Origin: Lachnospiraceae bacterium
Lineage (GTDB): Bacteria > Bacillota > Clostridia > Lachnospirales > Lachnospiraceae
Direction: 5' to 3'
DNA length: 64,000 bases
NCBI GenBank assembly: GCA_011959285.1
Contig: BLLW01000003.1
Location: 1 to 64,000, forward strand
Below the pieces are notes generated by a model. The model was not told the DNA's origin. It was given only the letters and a program-made list of their open reading frames with translations, and did no database searches. Positions 14,504 through 24,392 of this stretch are shown one piece after another. A program made the position numbers and the translations under genes. Position 1 is the stretch's first letter, and each line of letters starts with the position of its first letter.

Positions 14504-15847
14504 ATGCATAAGAAGAGTACAAAAAGAATTAAAATTACAACAAATGTATTGCGGATAATTGCATTGTCGTGCATAGGGATATTGTTAGTGGTAGAACCGG
14601 TGAGGGCTACCACTATTTCCGATTTAGAAAAGCAGAAAGAGGAATTAGAAGAACAAAGAAGGCAGGCGGATGAACAAAGAAGACAGGAGCAGCAAAACTA
14701 CAACAATGCTTCCGGCAGAGTGAGTTCCATTCAGTCTGACGTGGATGAAGTGGCAGAAGAGATTGACGAGATTGATGCCGCCCTTGTGGAGACTCTTGCA
14801 AGTATCGAAATGATTGAAGAAGATATTGCAGCAAAGGAAGACCAGATAGAGGAAACGACGAAGGAGCTTGACGCCGCTATAGCGACAGAGCAGGCACAAT
14901 ATGAAGCAATGAAGCTGCGAATCAAATTTATGTATGAAAAAGGGGATACCACTTATCTGCAGATTTTGCTTGAAAGTCAGAACTTCAGCGATATGGTAAA
15001 TAAAGTAGAATATGTGGAGAAGCTTTATGAGTATGACCGGAAACTGCTTTTAGACTACCAGGCGGCGAGGGAAGCGGTGGAGGCGCTTAAGGAAAAGCTG
15101 GAAGAAGAAAAGTCAGAGCTTGAAGCACAGGAACATGAGCTGAAAGAGGAAAAGGAAAGTCTAGAGATTATCCTCGCAGAGAAGCAGGAAGCGTATGACA
15201 ATTTTGAAGTACAGTTGGCGCAGGCGAAGCAGGAGGCGGCAATCTACAAAGCCAATATCAGAAAACAAAATGATGAGATCAAACGTCTGGAAGCGGAAGC
15301 AGCCCAGAAACAGTCTGAAATAGATGCGGCAAAACGGGCGGAGGAAGAGGCAAGACGGGCGCAGGAACTTGCGCTACAGAATGAGGCGGCACAGAACACT
15401 TCTAACAATTCCTCCGGTTCATCGTCCAGCTCTTCTGGATCTTCTTCGGGGGGTGGTTCTTCCGGAGGTAATTATGCGTCTGCATCCAGCTATTCGGGAA
15501 CGGGCAGCAAGGGACAGCAGATTGCCAATTATGCCTGCCAGTTTATCGGGAACCCTTACGTGCCTGGAGGGACTAGCCTGACGCAAGGGGCGGACTGCTC
15601 GGGATTTGTATGGAGAGTTTACAAAGATTTTGGATATAGCGTACCAAGGACATCATACTCCTTAAGGAGTACCGGAACGGGAGTCTCCTATTCGGAAGCC
15701 CAGCCGGGAGATATCATGTGCTATGCAGGACATGTGGGCATTTATATCGGTAACGGTCAAATCGTGCATGCCAGCACACAGAGAACGGGAATCAAGATTA
15801 CCCACGCAACTTATAAGGAAATTTTATCAGTGAGAAGAGTCGTATAA
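14504..15847 (+). CDS. Secreted coiled-coil NlpC/P60 peptidoglycan hydrolase
   Basis: 447 residues from ATG 14504 (CAGGAAG just before it). An N-terminal signal peptide ends near VRA. A long coiled coil of about 260 residues rich in Glu, Gln and Lys (PcsB-like) follows, then a Ser/Gly linker, then the NlpC/P60 domain. Catalytic residues are C365 (ADCSGF), H410 (GHVGIYIG) and a polar third residue near H422 (HAS). It cleaves stem peptides of the wall during growth and division; the coiled coil normally keeps it inactive until a partner binds. It follows the trigger-factor-like lipoprotein by 62 bases. Confidence 0.93.
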   Translation: MHKKSTKRIKITTNVLRIIALSCIGILLVVEPVRATTISDLEKQKEELEEQRRQADEQRRQEQQNYNNASGRVSSIQSDVDEVAEEIDEIDAALVETLASIEMIEEDIAAKEDQIEETTKELDAAIATEQAQYEAMKLRIKFMYEKGDTTYLQILLESQNFSDMVNKVEYVEKLYEYDRKLLLDYQAAREAVEALKEKLEEEKSELEAQEHELKEEKESLEIILAEKQEAYDNFEVQLAQAKQEAAIYKANIRKQNDEIKRLEAEAAQKQSEIDAAKRAEEEARRAQELALQNEAAQNTSNNSSGSSSSSSGSSSGGGSSGGNYASASSYSGTGSKGQQIANYACQFIGNPYVPGGTSLTQGADCSGFVWRVYKDFGYSVPRTSYSLRSTGTGVSYSEAQPGDIMCYAGHVGIYIGNGQIVHASTQRTGIKITHATYKEILSVRRVV

Positions 15848-15903
15848 TAGAATGCAGGCGACTTAGGAAAGTGTTGTCTTTGTGGAAGGAATGGAGGAAA
15901 TAT

Positions 15904-17439
15904 ATGTCAGATTTTGATGAAAGAGACCACGATGAGGATAAGGAAGAGCTGGAGAAGACAGATGGTCAGGACAAAGAGACAGATTTAGGGAACACATCGT
16001 CTGAGGATAAGAAGGAAGGCGAATATGAGGATGTCTGCTTTATCTGCCGCCGTCCTGAAAGCAAAACAGGAAAGATGTTCAAGCTGCCCAACAATATTAC
16101 GGTGTGCAACGACTGTATGCATAAGACGATGGACACGGTAAGTCAGTTTGACTATCAGGGAATGCTGAATAATCCAGCCTTTATGGATGATCTCAATAAA
16201 AATATGAGAGGCAAGGGCTATCCCCAGATTCGTTTCGTGAATATTGCAGATTTGCAGGGGGAAGGGGGAATTCCTAATAAGCAGCGGGTAAAGAAGAAAA
16301 AGGCGAAAGCGAGCGAAGAACCTGTTTTGGATATCAGGAACATTCCGCCGCCGCATAAGATTAAGGCACAGCTGGACGATTATGTGATTGGGCAGGAACA
16401 CGCAAAGAAAGTGATTTCTGTGGCGGTATATAACCACTACAAGCGGGTTGCCACCGGAACCATGGATGATATCGAAATAGAAAAGTCCAACATGCTGATG
16501 ATTGGTCCCACGGGCTGCGGTAAGACTTATCTGGTAAAGACCCTTGCAAAGCTTCTTGATGTTCCTCTTGCCATTGCGGATGCCACCTCCCTTACAGAAG
16601 CAGGATACATCGGAGACGATATTGAGAGCGTGATTTCTAAGCTGCTGGCGGCAGCAGGCAATGACGCGGAAAAAGCAGAAAGAGGAATCGTATTTATCGA
16701 CGAGATCGATAAGATCGCCAGAAAGAAAAATACTACCAGCAGGGACGTAAGCGGAGAGAGTGTCCAGCAGGGTATGCTGCGCCTTCTGGAGGGGGCGGAT
16801 GTGGAAGTGCCGGTAGGCGCAAACAGTAAGAATGCCATGGTCCCCCTTACCACGATTAATACCAGGAATATTCTCTTTATCTGCGGCGGCGCTTTTCCGG
16901 ATTTGGACGAGATCATCAAGCAGCGGTTAAAGAAACAGACTTCTATCGGTTTTAATGCGGAGCTGAAAGATAAATTTGACAAGGAAAAGAATATTTTAAG
17001 CAAGGTTACAGTGGAGGACTTAAAGAAATTTGGCATGATACCTGAATTCTTGGGACGTCTCCCGGTGATTTATACATTAGCGGCGTTGGATAAGCCTATG
17101 CTGGTCAAGATTTTGAAGGAGCCCAAAAATGCAATTTTGAAGCAGTATCAAAAGCTTTTGGAGTTGGATGAAGTAAAGCTGGAATTTGATGAGGGCGCTT
17201 TGGAAGCGATTGCGGAGAAGGCAATGAAGAAGGACACTGGAGCAAGGGCGCTGCGTGCCATTATTGAAGATTTTATGTTGGATATTATGTATGAGATTCC
17301 TAAGGATGATAATATCGGGCGGGTTGTTATCACCAGAGAATATATTGAAGGTACCGGCGGACCGGTAATCGATATCCGTAGTGTGAGCGGAGAGAATCCA
17401 GATCATCTGAAGGTGATAGAGGATAAGGCACAGGATTAG
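15904..17439 (+). CDS. clpX: ClpX-type AAA+ unfoldase, divergent long form
   Basis: 511 residues from ATG 15904 (GGAGG just before), longer than the usual ~420 of ClpX. An acidic N-terminal stretch of about 40 residues leads into a four-cysteine zinc domain (C45, C48, C68, C71) and a long linker. The AAA+ core has Walker A GPTGCGKT (201-208), pore loop AGYIGDD, and Walker B FIDEID (264-269). The IGF loop that docks on ClpP is present (QTSIGFNAE). It should unfold substrates for ClpP. The odd zinc domain and length suggest a paralog with its own substrates rather than the housekeeping ClpX. A terminator follows. Confidence 0.88.
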   Translation: MSDFDERDHDEDKEELEKTDGQDKETDLGNTSSEDKKEGEYEDVCFICRRPESKTGKMFKLPNNITVCNDCMHKTMDTVSQFDYQGMLNNPAFMDDLNKNMRGKGYPQIRFVNIADLQGEGGIPNKQRVKKKKAKASEEPVLDIRNIPPPHKIKAQLDDYVIGQEHAKKVISVAVYNHYKRVATGTMDDIEIEKSNMLMIGPTGCGKTYLVKTLAKLLDVPLAIADATSLTEAGYIGDDIESVISKLLAAAGNDAEKAERGIVFIDEIDKIARKKNTTSRDVSGESVQQGMLRLLEGADVEVPVGANSKNAMVPLTTINTRNILFICGGAFPDLDEIIKQRLKKQTSIGFNAELKDKFDKEKNILSKVTVEDLKKFGMIPEFLGRLPVIYTLAALDKPMLVKILKEPKNAILKQYQKLLELDEVKLEFDEGALEAIAEKAMKKDTGARALRAIIEDFMLDIMYEIPKDDNIGRVVITREYIEGTGGPVIDIRSVSGENPDHLKVIEDKAQD

Positions 17440-17459
17440 CATATTAGAAAAGATTTAAG

Positions 17460-17505
17460 TGGGATACGCGGCAGGAAAAACTGCCGCAGAGTCCCATTTT
17501 TTTTT
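17460..17505 (+). terminator. Rho-independent terminator after clpX
   Basis: TGGGA...GCGGCAG/CTGCCGC...TCCCA forms a strong stem (17460-17496), followed by nine T. Confidence 0.92.
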
Positions 17506-17544
17506 ACCTGCACATATATTAAAAAAAAGACTATGAGACAGTAA

Positions 17545-19257
17545 ATGACAAATCGGGAAAAGATTTTATCGAATGATTATTATGATTTGATTACAGATTA
17601 TATTCTGCCGCCCCGGGTGCGGGAAAGCGCCGGAGATTATGTCTATCAGCTTATAAGTGGGGAAATCGGGGTGACCTATATTAACCGTGCCGATGTAATG
17701 ATGCCCATGAGCGTAAGCAATTTTACCTATTCTATTATACCGAAGGTGTTTGGACTGATGCAGACACAGCAGATGGACAGCTTTGATCCTACAGCTCTGC
17801 TGCGCAGCGGCATCACCCAGGTGCAGGGGGATGCGCTGAATCTTACGGGAAGAGGGGTAGTCATCGGTTTTTTAGACACGGGCATCCGGTACGATGAAGC
17901 GGTATTTAGAAATCCGGATGGAAGCACCCGGATTTTGGGAATCTGGGATCAAACCATACAGAGTGGGGATCCGCCTGCGGGCATACTGTATGGGACAGAG
18001 TACAAAAGAGAGACCATAGATTTAGCGCTGCAGAGCGAAAATCCGCGGGAAATTGTTCCCAGCTATGATGACATTGGACATGGGACGGCAATTGCCAGTG
18101 TGGCGGCAGGAAGTGTTCTGCGAAGCGGCATTGAATTTACGGGCGCGGCGCCTCAGGCGGATATTGTCATGGTGAAATTGAAACAGGCAAAGCAGCATCT
18201 GCGGGAATTTTACCTGATACCGGATGAGGTCCCCGCGTATGCAGAAAGTGATATCATGGTCGCCCTCCGTTATCTGGAGAGTTATGCCATTTCGCTGGCA
18301 AGACCGCTGGTGATCTGCTTTGGTCTTGGAACCAATATGGGGGATCATGAGGGGATATCCATCATGGCGGATTACCTGAATCAGATTGCTACCAAGCGAA
18401 GCAGGGCAGTGGTGGTGTGCGGCGGAAATGAAGGGAACAGTGCGCATCACTATCTGGGATCCGCAACGGAAGGGCTTGCGGAAACCACCGACAATGTGGA
18501 AATCAGGGTGGAAGAGGGGACTAGAGGATTTACGGCGGAGCTATGGGGCTGCGTTCCGGCAAAGCATGCCATAGCCATCAGGACGCCGGGGGGAGAAGTC
18601 ACGCCTAAGGTGGATTTCAGGGAACAGAGCAGCCGGGAATTTGAGTTTGTGTTTGCCAAAACCAGGATACAGGTCGATCATGTCCTAGTGGAACCGGGCT
18701 CCGGCGAAGAACTTATTTTTTTTCGATTTGTGGATCCTGTGCCCGGCGTATGGACGATCCAGGTCACAATCAGCGGAAACGGGACGGGAAGTACGTTCCA
18801 TATATGGCTTCCGATAAAAGAATTTTTGCAGAGCGATACGTATTTTCTGAGACCTTCTCCCTATACGACCTTGACGGAACCTGCCAATGTGAGGGAGGTC
18901 ATTACAACGACTACCTATAATGACGAGAACGGAAGTTTCTGGTCTGAGTCGGGAAGAGGATATACCAGAACCGGGCGTGTCAAGCCGGATATCTGCAGCC
19001 CCGGGGTGGAAATCAGCACCGCAGTGGGAAGACGGACCGGTTCCAGCATGGCGGTTGCCTTGGCAGCCGGGGCTGCGGCACTGTTTTTGCAGTGGGCAGT
19101 GGTGGAAGTGAATAGACCCAGGGTAGAGAGCCGGGAACTTAAAAATTACTTGATCAGGGGGGCTGATAGATCGCCGGGAGAGGAATATCCTAGCCGGGAA
19201 TGGGGGTATGGGCGTTTGGATATTGCGGGGACCTTTGAAGTGCTGGCGGGGATTTAA
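17545..19257 (+). CDS. S8 (subtilisin-type) serine peptidase
   Basis: 570 residues with no signal peptide. The catalytic triad is complete: D111 (FLDTGIRY), H179 (DIGHGTAIASVAAG) and S501 (GSSMAVALAAG, with S in place of the usual T before it). The oxyanion Asn lies in CGGNEGNSAHH. An inserted beta-rich domain of about 190 residues sits between the Asn and Ser motifs, as in the Csp-type spore-germination proteases of Clostridia and their Lachnospiraceae relatives. Its substrate is unknown. It is flanked by terminators, so it is a single-gene unit. Confidence 0.9.
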   Translation: MTNREKILSNDYYDLITDYILPPRVRESAGDYVYQLISGEIGVTYINRADVMMPMSVSNFTYSIIPKVFGLMQTQQMDSFDPTALLRSGITQVQGDALNLTGRGVVIGFLDTGIRYDEAVFRNPDGSTRILGIWDQTIQSGDPPAGILYGTEYKRETIDLALQSENPREIVPSYDDIGHGTAIASVAAGSVLRSGIEFTGAAPQADIVMVKLKQAKQHLREFYLIPDEVPAYAESDIMVALRYLESYAISLARPLVICFGLGTNMGDHEGISIMADYLNQIATKRSRAVVVCGGNEGNSAHHYLGSATEGLAETTDNVEIRVEEGTRGFTAELWGCVPAKHAIAIRTPGGEVTPKVDFREQSSREFEFVFAKTRIQVDHVLVEPGSGEELIFFRFVDPVPGVWTIQVTISGNGTGSTFHIWLPIKEFLQSDTYFLRPSPYTTLTEPANVREVITTTTYNDENGSFWSESGRGYTRTGRVKPDICSPGVEISTAVGRRTGSSMAVALAAGAAALFLQWAVVEVNRPRVESRELKNYLIRGADRSPGEEYPSREWGYGRLDIAGTFEVLAGI

Positions 19258-19564
19258 ACGATGGGTTTAGGTGAAGGGAGTGCGGAAAAGAAAATTTGCT
19301 AGAGTAAGATGTGCAAAATATCCTGTATTTACTTTATTGTAAGACAGGATATTTTTTGCTGCAGAGTAGTCATGTTGTTGTATTGAAAAGTAAAGGAATT
19401 GTAATATGTTTATGTGAAATAAATAAATTAAGGGTAAATGATTAAAAAGGTACATATATTGGTGGAAGGAAAAGGTAAAAATGAATAAAATGCACAAAAA
19501 ATAAAGGGTAACATATATATACAAAACAAAAAAGTTTATTTAATATAAATAAATAACAAAAAAG
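19258..19564. other. AT-rich intergenic stretch
   Basis: Apart from the terminator at 19315-19357 I see no gene. The AT-rich run at 19380-19560 may hold an upstream promoter element for the operon that starts at 19.6 kb. Confidence 0.5.
19315..19357 (+). terminator. Rho-independent terminator after the S8 peptidase
   Basis: AAAATATCCTGT (19315-19326) pairs perfectly with ACAGGATATTTT (19344-19355), and the T-run continues to 19357. Confidence 0.85.
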
Positions 19565-19593
19565 TTGACAAATATTAGCGCATGGAGTATGAT
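19565..19593 (+). promoter_or_regulatory. Strong sigma-A promoter of the sugar-uptake operon
   Basis: TTGACA (19565-19570), 17-base spacer, TATGAT (19588-19593), with AT-rich DNA upstream. The leader to the regulator gene at 19700 is about 100 bases. Confidence 0.8.
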
Positions 19594-19699
19594 GAGGTCA
19601 AAGATAAGGGGGAAAGCAGTTTATGGAGAAGAAATAATTTCCAAAATATATTACTGATGGTAAAATAGTAAGAAAAAATTTACTATAAAGGAAGAGGTT

Positions 19700-20275
19700 A
19701 TGAAAAATTTAGGAGAAAACATTAAAAAGGAAAGAAAGAAAAGAAAGGCATCCTTATATGAGGTGGCGGAAGCGGCAGGCGTGACGGCGGGCTTCCTTTC
19801 CCAGATTGAAAATGGGAAAAATGAGCCATCCTTAACTACATTAAAGAAGATAGCAGATTATCTGAATGTTACCATCAGCAGGCTCTTAGGAGAGGACGAG
19901 GATGTGAGGCGGAAACTGATTCGCAGAGACAGCAGGCATGTATTTTCAAATTTGTGGGACGGGCTGGAGATTGAACTCCTTTCTGCGATTGACAGTGAGC
20001 ATATTATGGAAGCATGCATACATAATATCACCTCTTGTGCACCGGCAAGCCATATTCCTTATACCCATGAAGGACAGGAGTTTATGCTTGTCCTGGAAGG
20101 CAGAATTGAGCTGAGTGTGGACGATGAGCTGATGCAGCTGGAAAAGGGAGACTCTTATTATCTGTCGGACTGCACCAAAAGCCATTTCTTTTATAATACG
20201 GAAAAAGAGGGCGTTTCCCGGGTTCTGTGTGTGACGAACCCGCCGTACTTTTACAGTAACAAAGAAAATGTATGA
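19700..20275 (+). CDS. XRE-family regulator with cupin ligand domain
   Basis: 191 residues. Residues 1-65 are an HTH_3 domain (NIKKERKKRKASLYEVAEAA, GFLSQIENGKNEPS). A cupin_2 barrel follows (HIPYTHEGQEFMLVLEGRIE, LEKGDSYYLSDCTKSHFFYN). This HTH-cupin class senses a small molecule and controls adjacent catabolic or transport genes. AAGGAAGAGG precedes the start. It is the first gene of a co-directional run to 26495, so it probably regulates the amidohydrolase, kinase and ABC genes after it. Confidence 0.9.
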   Translation: MKNLGENIKKERKKRKASLYEVAEAAGVTAGFLSQIENGKNEPSLTTLKKIADYLNVTISRLLGEDEDVRRKLIRRDSRHVFSNLWDGLEIELLSAIDSEHIMEACIHNITSCAPASHIPYTHEGQEFMLVLEGRIELSVDDELMQLEKGDSYYLSDCTKSHFFYNTEKEGVSRVLCVTNPPYFYSNKENV

Positions 20276-20328
20276 TAAATATTGCTGTCTAAGGGATAAT
20301 CTCGGGACGGCGCAGAAAGGAGACTGTA

Positions 20329-21066
20329 ATGGGAAAAATCGTAAACGCACATGTCCATTTTGGAGTACCGTGGGGACCATCCCCCCATCTTGATGTAAGT
20401 TATACACCGGATACGCTCCTTAGGGATATGGACAGAGATGGGGTGGATATGGCAGTTATTCTTCCTTTCATATTTAACTATGATATGGAATGGCATGCCA
20501 GATGCGCAAGGGAACATCCGGACCGGCTGATCGCTTACGCGATGTTTAATCCGTGGAGGCATCCGAATCTGAAAGATGACATCTACAAATGGCGTGAATG
20601 GGGGATAAGAGGAATCAAACTCCGTGCGCCTAATGAGGCATTTTGTTTAAATTCCTTTGATCTTCTTCATGGATGTTTTGAAGCCTGTGAGGAGTTGGGG
20701 ATGATTCTGATGATTCACTCCGGTGACGATGTGACTTCTACACCGCTGCAGGTGGAAGAAATTCTTAGATTTTATCCTAAGCTGACGGTATCCATTGCGC
20801 ATGCTGGGTTCCGTACCCTGGCAGATGAAGCGATTCGGGTGGCGCAGAGAAATAAAAATGTAATTTTGGATCAGACGGCGGCTACATCACAACAGCTAAG
20901 GGATGCGCTGGCTTCTGTAGAACCGGAAAGAATTATCTGGGGAAGCGACAGCCCTTATATGGATGAAAGAGTGGAGCTTGAAAAGATCAGGGTCGGTGTG
21001 GAGGATCCGGTAATCAGGGACAAGATACTGGGGGAAAATATCCTTAATATTCTTGGAATCAAATAG
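20329..21066 (+). CDS. Amidohydrolase-family TIM-barrel hydrolase
   Basis: 245 residues with the short amidohydrolase_2 pattern: the N-terminal metal motif NAHVHFG, ERP-like HPDRLIAYAMFNP, GIRGIKL, MIHSGDD, IAHAG and the late WGSDSPYMDE (catalytic Asp). Family members hydrolyse or decarboxylate lactones and ring acids using one metal. GAAAGGAG precedes the start. A paralog lies 14 bases downstream. In this sugar operon lactone hydrolysis is a reasonable guess. Confidence 0.82.
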   Translation: MGKIVNAHVHFGVPWGPSPHLDVSYTPDTLLRDMDRDGVDMAVILPFIFNYDMEWHARCAREHPDRLIAYAMFNPWRHPNLKDDIYKWREWGIRGIKLRAPNEAFCLNSFDLLHGCFEACEELGMILMIHSGDDVTSTPLQVEEILRFYPKLTVSIAHAGFRTLADEAIRVAQRNKNVILDQTAATSQQLRDALASVEPERIIWGSDSPYMDERVELEKIRVGVEDPVIRDKILGENILNILGIK

Positions 21067-21080
21067 ACAGGAGGGAAAGT

Positions 21081-21816
21081 ATGGTAATTGATTGTCATAA
21101 TCATATAGGTGAGCCTTGGGGAACCAGGGACAGGCAGACCCCGGAGGAATTACTTACTGGAAAGAATGGACCGTGCGGGTATAGATATGGCGGTGGTTTT
21201 TCCCTTCCGCTATGAGAATTATGATAACAGATACACTTATGAAGCGGTGAAAAGATATCCGGACCGTCTGATAGGGTTTGCGATGGCGGCGCCTTGGCTC
21301 TGCCGTGATATCGGTACTGTCTTGAGGAAGGAAATTGAGGAGTATGGATTTAAAGGAATCAAGATTCATGCCAATGCCCATAGTTTTAAGATGACGGCAG
21401 TAGAGACGCTTGCCCCTATCTTTGATGTGGCACGTGAGAAGCAGATTCCGGTATTGGCTTATTCGGGAGATGAGCTGGTGGCAGTGCCTCACACCTTTGG
21501 ACCGATAGCGAAGGCGTATCCTGACGTGAATATCATTATGGCACATTCGGGTTTTATGCAGAATACGCCGGAGGCAATCTCGGTGGCAAAGGAATGCCCC
21601 AATATTTATCTGGTTCATGAATCCGGTATTTCAGGAGGATTGATGCAGAGCGTAAAGGAATTGGGGGCGGATCGGGTGCTGATGGGGACGGATACGCCTT
21701 ATTGGGATTTTGAAGTCCAGTTGAAAAAGATCGAGGTGGCGGTTCCTTTAGAAGAAGACAGGAAAAAGATTCAAGGAGAAAACATTGCCAGGCTGTTAAG
21801 ACTGGAAAATAGATAG
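21081..21816 (+). pseudogene. Second amidohydrolase, frameshifted by a 4-bp duplication
   Basis: ATG 21081 with AGGAGGG before it opens with VIDCHNHIGEPWG, the same metal motif as the previous gene. That frame runs out about 50 codons on. The homologous sequence (ERMDRAGIDMAVVFPF onward, to LMGTDTPYWDFE) continues in another frame from about 21155. The break is at a direct TTACTTAC (21150-21157). Removing one TTAC gives in-frame E-E-L-L-E-R-M-D, which restores a 243-residue protein. It may be a real mutation, a slippage switch or a sequencing error. Confidence 0.75.
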
Positions 21817-21831
21817 GATGAAGGGAAAGAT

Positions 21832-22809
21832 ATGTATGATATTTGCGCACTTGGGGAATTGATTGTTGATTGCACTCCGGTGGGAAAGACGGAGCTGGGA
21901 GCTGGCATTTTTGCCTGTAATCCGGGCGGTGCACCGGGAAATGTGGCAGTCAGCATGTCCAAGCTGGGAAAAAGAGCAGCTTTTATTGGTAAAGTAGGAA
22001 ACGACCAGTTTGGGAAATTTTTTATAGAGTTGTTTAGGAAAAACGGAATAGAGACCAGGGGTATCCTGCTGGATTCTGACTGGAATACCACGCTTGCCTT
22101 TGTGGAGCTGGATGAGAAGGGGGAACGCTCTTTTGGCTTTTACAGAAAAATGTGTGCAGATGTGATGCTCGAGGAGAAGGAAGTGGACAGGCAGCTTCTT
22201 GGGGAAGCAAAACTGTTTCACTTTGGATCTGTTTCCTTGACTCAGGAGCCTTCACGGACGGCTACGTTTAGGGCGGCAGAATATATGAAGGAGAATAACA
22301 GAATTGTCAGCTACGATCCAAATTATAGAGAGAATCTGTGGAGCAGCAGGCAGGATGCGCTGGAAATCATGCGTAAAGGATTTTTGTATGCGGACGTGGT
22401 CAAGGTGTCGGATGAGGAATTGTTTCTTTTTACAGGAATCGGTGATGTGGAGCGTGCTGGCAGAGTGTTGTATGAGCGTTATCCTATGCGCTGCCTGCTC
22501 ATTACATTGGGGGAAAAGGGCGCTTGCTGTATCTTTAAAGATTCCTTTTTCACGGTTCCGGGATATCGCATGGAGGTGGCGGATACCAATGGGGCTGGGG
22601 ATGCCTCCATGGGAGGATTTTTATTTAAATTGACGGGGTTTGAAAAAGAGATTGAGGATCTTAGCACAGAAGAGGTTTATGAGTGTCTGCGTTTTGCCAA
22701 TGCCGCAGGCGCACTAGCAACTACAAAGAGTGGGGCGATACCGGCAATGCCGTTAAGAGAAGAGGTGGAAGCGCTTCTTAAGAGAGAAGAAATTGGCAAA
22801 AATGTGTGA
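21832..22809 (+). CDS. PfkB-family sugar kinase (fructokinase-like)
   Basis: 325 residues with the ribokinase-fold motifs: ALGELIVDCTPVG at the start, NPGGAPGNVAVSMSKLG (PfkB signature 1), and DTNGAGDASMGGFL (signature 2, catalytic Asp) near residue 250. It phosphorylates a sugar with ATP. It is followed with overlap by the ATPase of a sugar importer, so it probably traps the imported sugar. The exact sugar cannot be told. Confidence 0.9.
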   Translation: MYDICALGELIVDCTPVGKTELGAGIFACNPGGAPGNVAVSMSKLGKRAAFIGKVGNDQFGKFFIELFRKNGIETRGILLDSDWNTTLAFVELDEKGERSFGFYRKMCADVMLEEKEVDRQLLGEAKLFHFGSVSLTQEPSRTATFRAAEYMKENNRIVSYDPNYRENLWSSRQDALEIMRKGFLYADVVKVSDEELFLFTGIGDVERAGRVLYERYPMRCLLITLGEKGACCIFKDSFFTVPGYRMEVADTNGAGDASMGGFLFKLTGFEKEIEDLSTEEVYECLRFANAAGALATTKSGAIPAMPLREEVEALLKREEIGKNV

Positions 22810-24380
22810 CGGTACTGCCCCTTAACACACTGGAAGATGATGGAAAGGCAGGGCAGAGATTGAAGGAAGAAAAAAGAATCGTAGTTTCCATGAAAAATAT
22901 TGAAAAAAGTTTTGCGGGCATTCATGCGCTTTCGGGAGCGGGGCTGACGCTCATGGAAGGACAGGTGCTGGGGCTTATTGGAGAAAATGGAGCCGGAAAA
23001 TCGACCTTGATGAACATTCTTTCCGGGGTGCTCAGGCGGGATGGAGGTGAAATTTGGGTTCAAGAAAAAAGCGTGGATTACAAAAATCCTGCGGAAGCAT
23101 TGGCGGACGGGATTTGTATGATTCATCAGGAACTGAATTTAATGCCGCAGCTTTCGGTGGCGGATAATATCTTTATTGGAAGGGAAAGTAGAAAAGGACC
23201 AATTCTTTTTAGAAGCAGGGATGCCGAGAGGGCAAAGGCGCTTTTAGATGACATGGGGGTTGCTATTCCGGTGGGAATGCCGGTGGGAGAGCTGTCTGTA
23301 GCAAAGCAGCAGATGGTAGAGATTGCCAAGGGCATATCCAGCCATTCCAGGATCCTGATCATGGATGAACCTACGGCGGCGCTCTCAGGCAGCGAAATCG
23401 CGGATTTGTTTCGGTTGATTCGGCAGTTAAAGGAAAATGGTGTGTCTATAATTTATATATCCCACAGATTGGAGGAACTTTTTGAGATTACAGACAGCAT
23501 TACCGTGATGCGGGATGGGGCTTATATAGATACGATAGAAACCTCCAGCAGCAAGATGGAGCAGCTAATACGAATGATGGTGGGGCGCGTCATCTATGAA
23601 GAGCCAAAGAGCTGTTCGAGGGTGGGGGAAGATGCTGCCGTAGTGTTGGAAGCAAAGCACTTATCTTCTGGCGATATCAAGGATGCTTCTTTTGAACTCC
23701 GGGAGGGGGAAATTCTGGGAATTGCAGGGCTGATGGGAGCAGGGAGGACAGAACTTGCCAGATTATTGTTTGGCGCGGATAAGAGGAAAGGCGGAGAGAT
23801 TTTCAAAGACGGCAAAGAAATCCACATCAGGTCTCCTTTGGATGCGGTCAGGCATGGAATCGGTTATTTGTCAGAAGATAGAAAGGAGCTGGGGCTTGCA
23901 GTAAATCTATCGATCAGCGATAATGTGTCTCTTACATGTCTTGAAGAATTTACGCATATGGGAGTGGTGCAGGGGGTGAGGGTGAAGGAAAGGGTCAGGC
24001 AAGAGATAGAAAAGATTTCTGTCAAGACGCCATCGGTGGATCAGTTGGTACGAAATCTGTCCGGAGGCAATCAGCAGAAGGTGGTCATTGCCAAGTGGCT
24101 GATCAAGAACTGCCAGATTTTTATCTTTGACGAGCCCACCAGAGGCATTGACGTAGGTGCCAAGAGCGAGATATATAAGTTGATGAATGCGCTGGTGGAG
24201 GAGGGAAAATCCATTATCATGATTTCATCGGAAATGCCGGAGCTTCTGCGGATGAGCGACCGTATTCTGGTTATGTGCGAAGGCAGGATTACAGGAAAAC
24301 TTTTGATTCAGGAGGCGACACAGGAAAAAATCATGCGTCTTGCCACTCCCTGTCAGAGCAGGGAAGAGGCATGGAATTAG
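22806..24380 (+). CDS. Sugar ABC importer ATPase with two ATPase domains (RbsA/MglA type)
   Basis: Two ABC modules: the first with GENGAGKST and a degenerate LSVAKQQM signature, the second with LMGAGRTELA in place of a Walker A and a good LSGGNQQK signature, ending GIDVGAKSEIY. This asymmetry is typical of CUT2 importers. GTG 22806 overlaps the kinase stop by four bases; TTG 22860 or ATG 22890 are alternative starts closer to the usual N-terminus. It energises the permease encoded next. Confidence 0.93.
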   Translation: MTVLPLNTLEDDGKAGQRLKEEKRIVVSMKNIEKSFAGIHALSGAGLTLMEGQVLGLIGENGAGKSTLMNILSGVLRRDGGEIWVQEKSVDYKNPAEALADGICMIHQELNLMPQLSVADNIFIGRESRKGPILFRSRDAERAKALLDDMGVAIPVGMPVGELSVAKQQMVEIAKGISSHSRILIMDEPTAALSGSEIADLFRLIRQLKENGVSIIYISHRLEELFEITDSITVMRDGAYIDTIETSSSKMEQLIRMMVGRVIYEEPKSCSRVGEDAAVVLEAKHLSSGDIKDASFELREGEILGIAGLMGAGRTELARLLFGADKRKGGEIFKDGKEIHIRSPLDAVRHGIGYLSEDRKELGLAVNLSISDNVSLTCLEEFTHMGVVQGVRVKERVRQEIEKISVKTPSVDQLVRNLSGGNQQKVVIAKWLIKNCQIFIFDEPTRGIDVGAKSEIYKLMNALVEEGKSIIMISSEMPELLRMSDRILVMCEGRITGKLLIQEATQEKIMRLATPCQSREEAWN

Positions 24381-24392
24381 GAGGAGGACGAT

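Noticed and set aside
19267..19524. 85-codon minus-strand frame in the AT-rich gap
   Set aside because: Phe/Tyr/Leu-rich reading of AT-rich DNA that crosses a terminator; no ribosome binding site.
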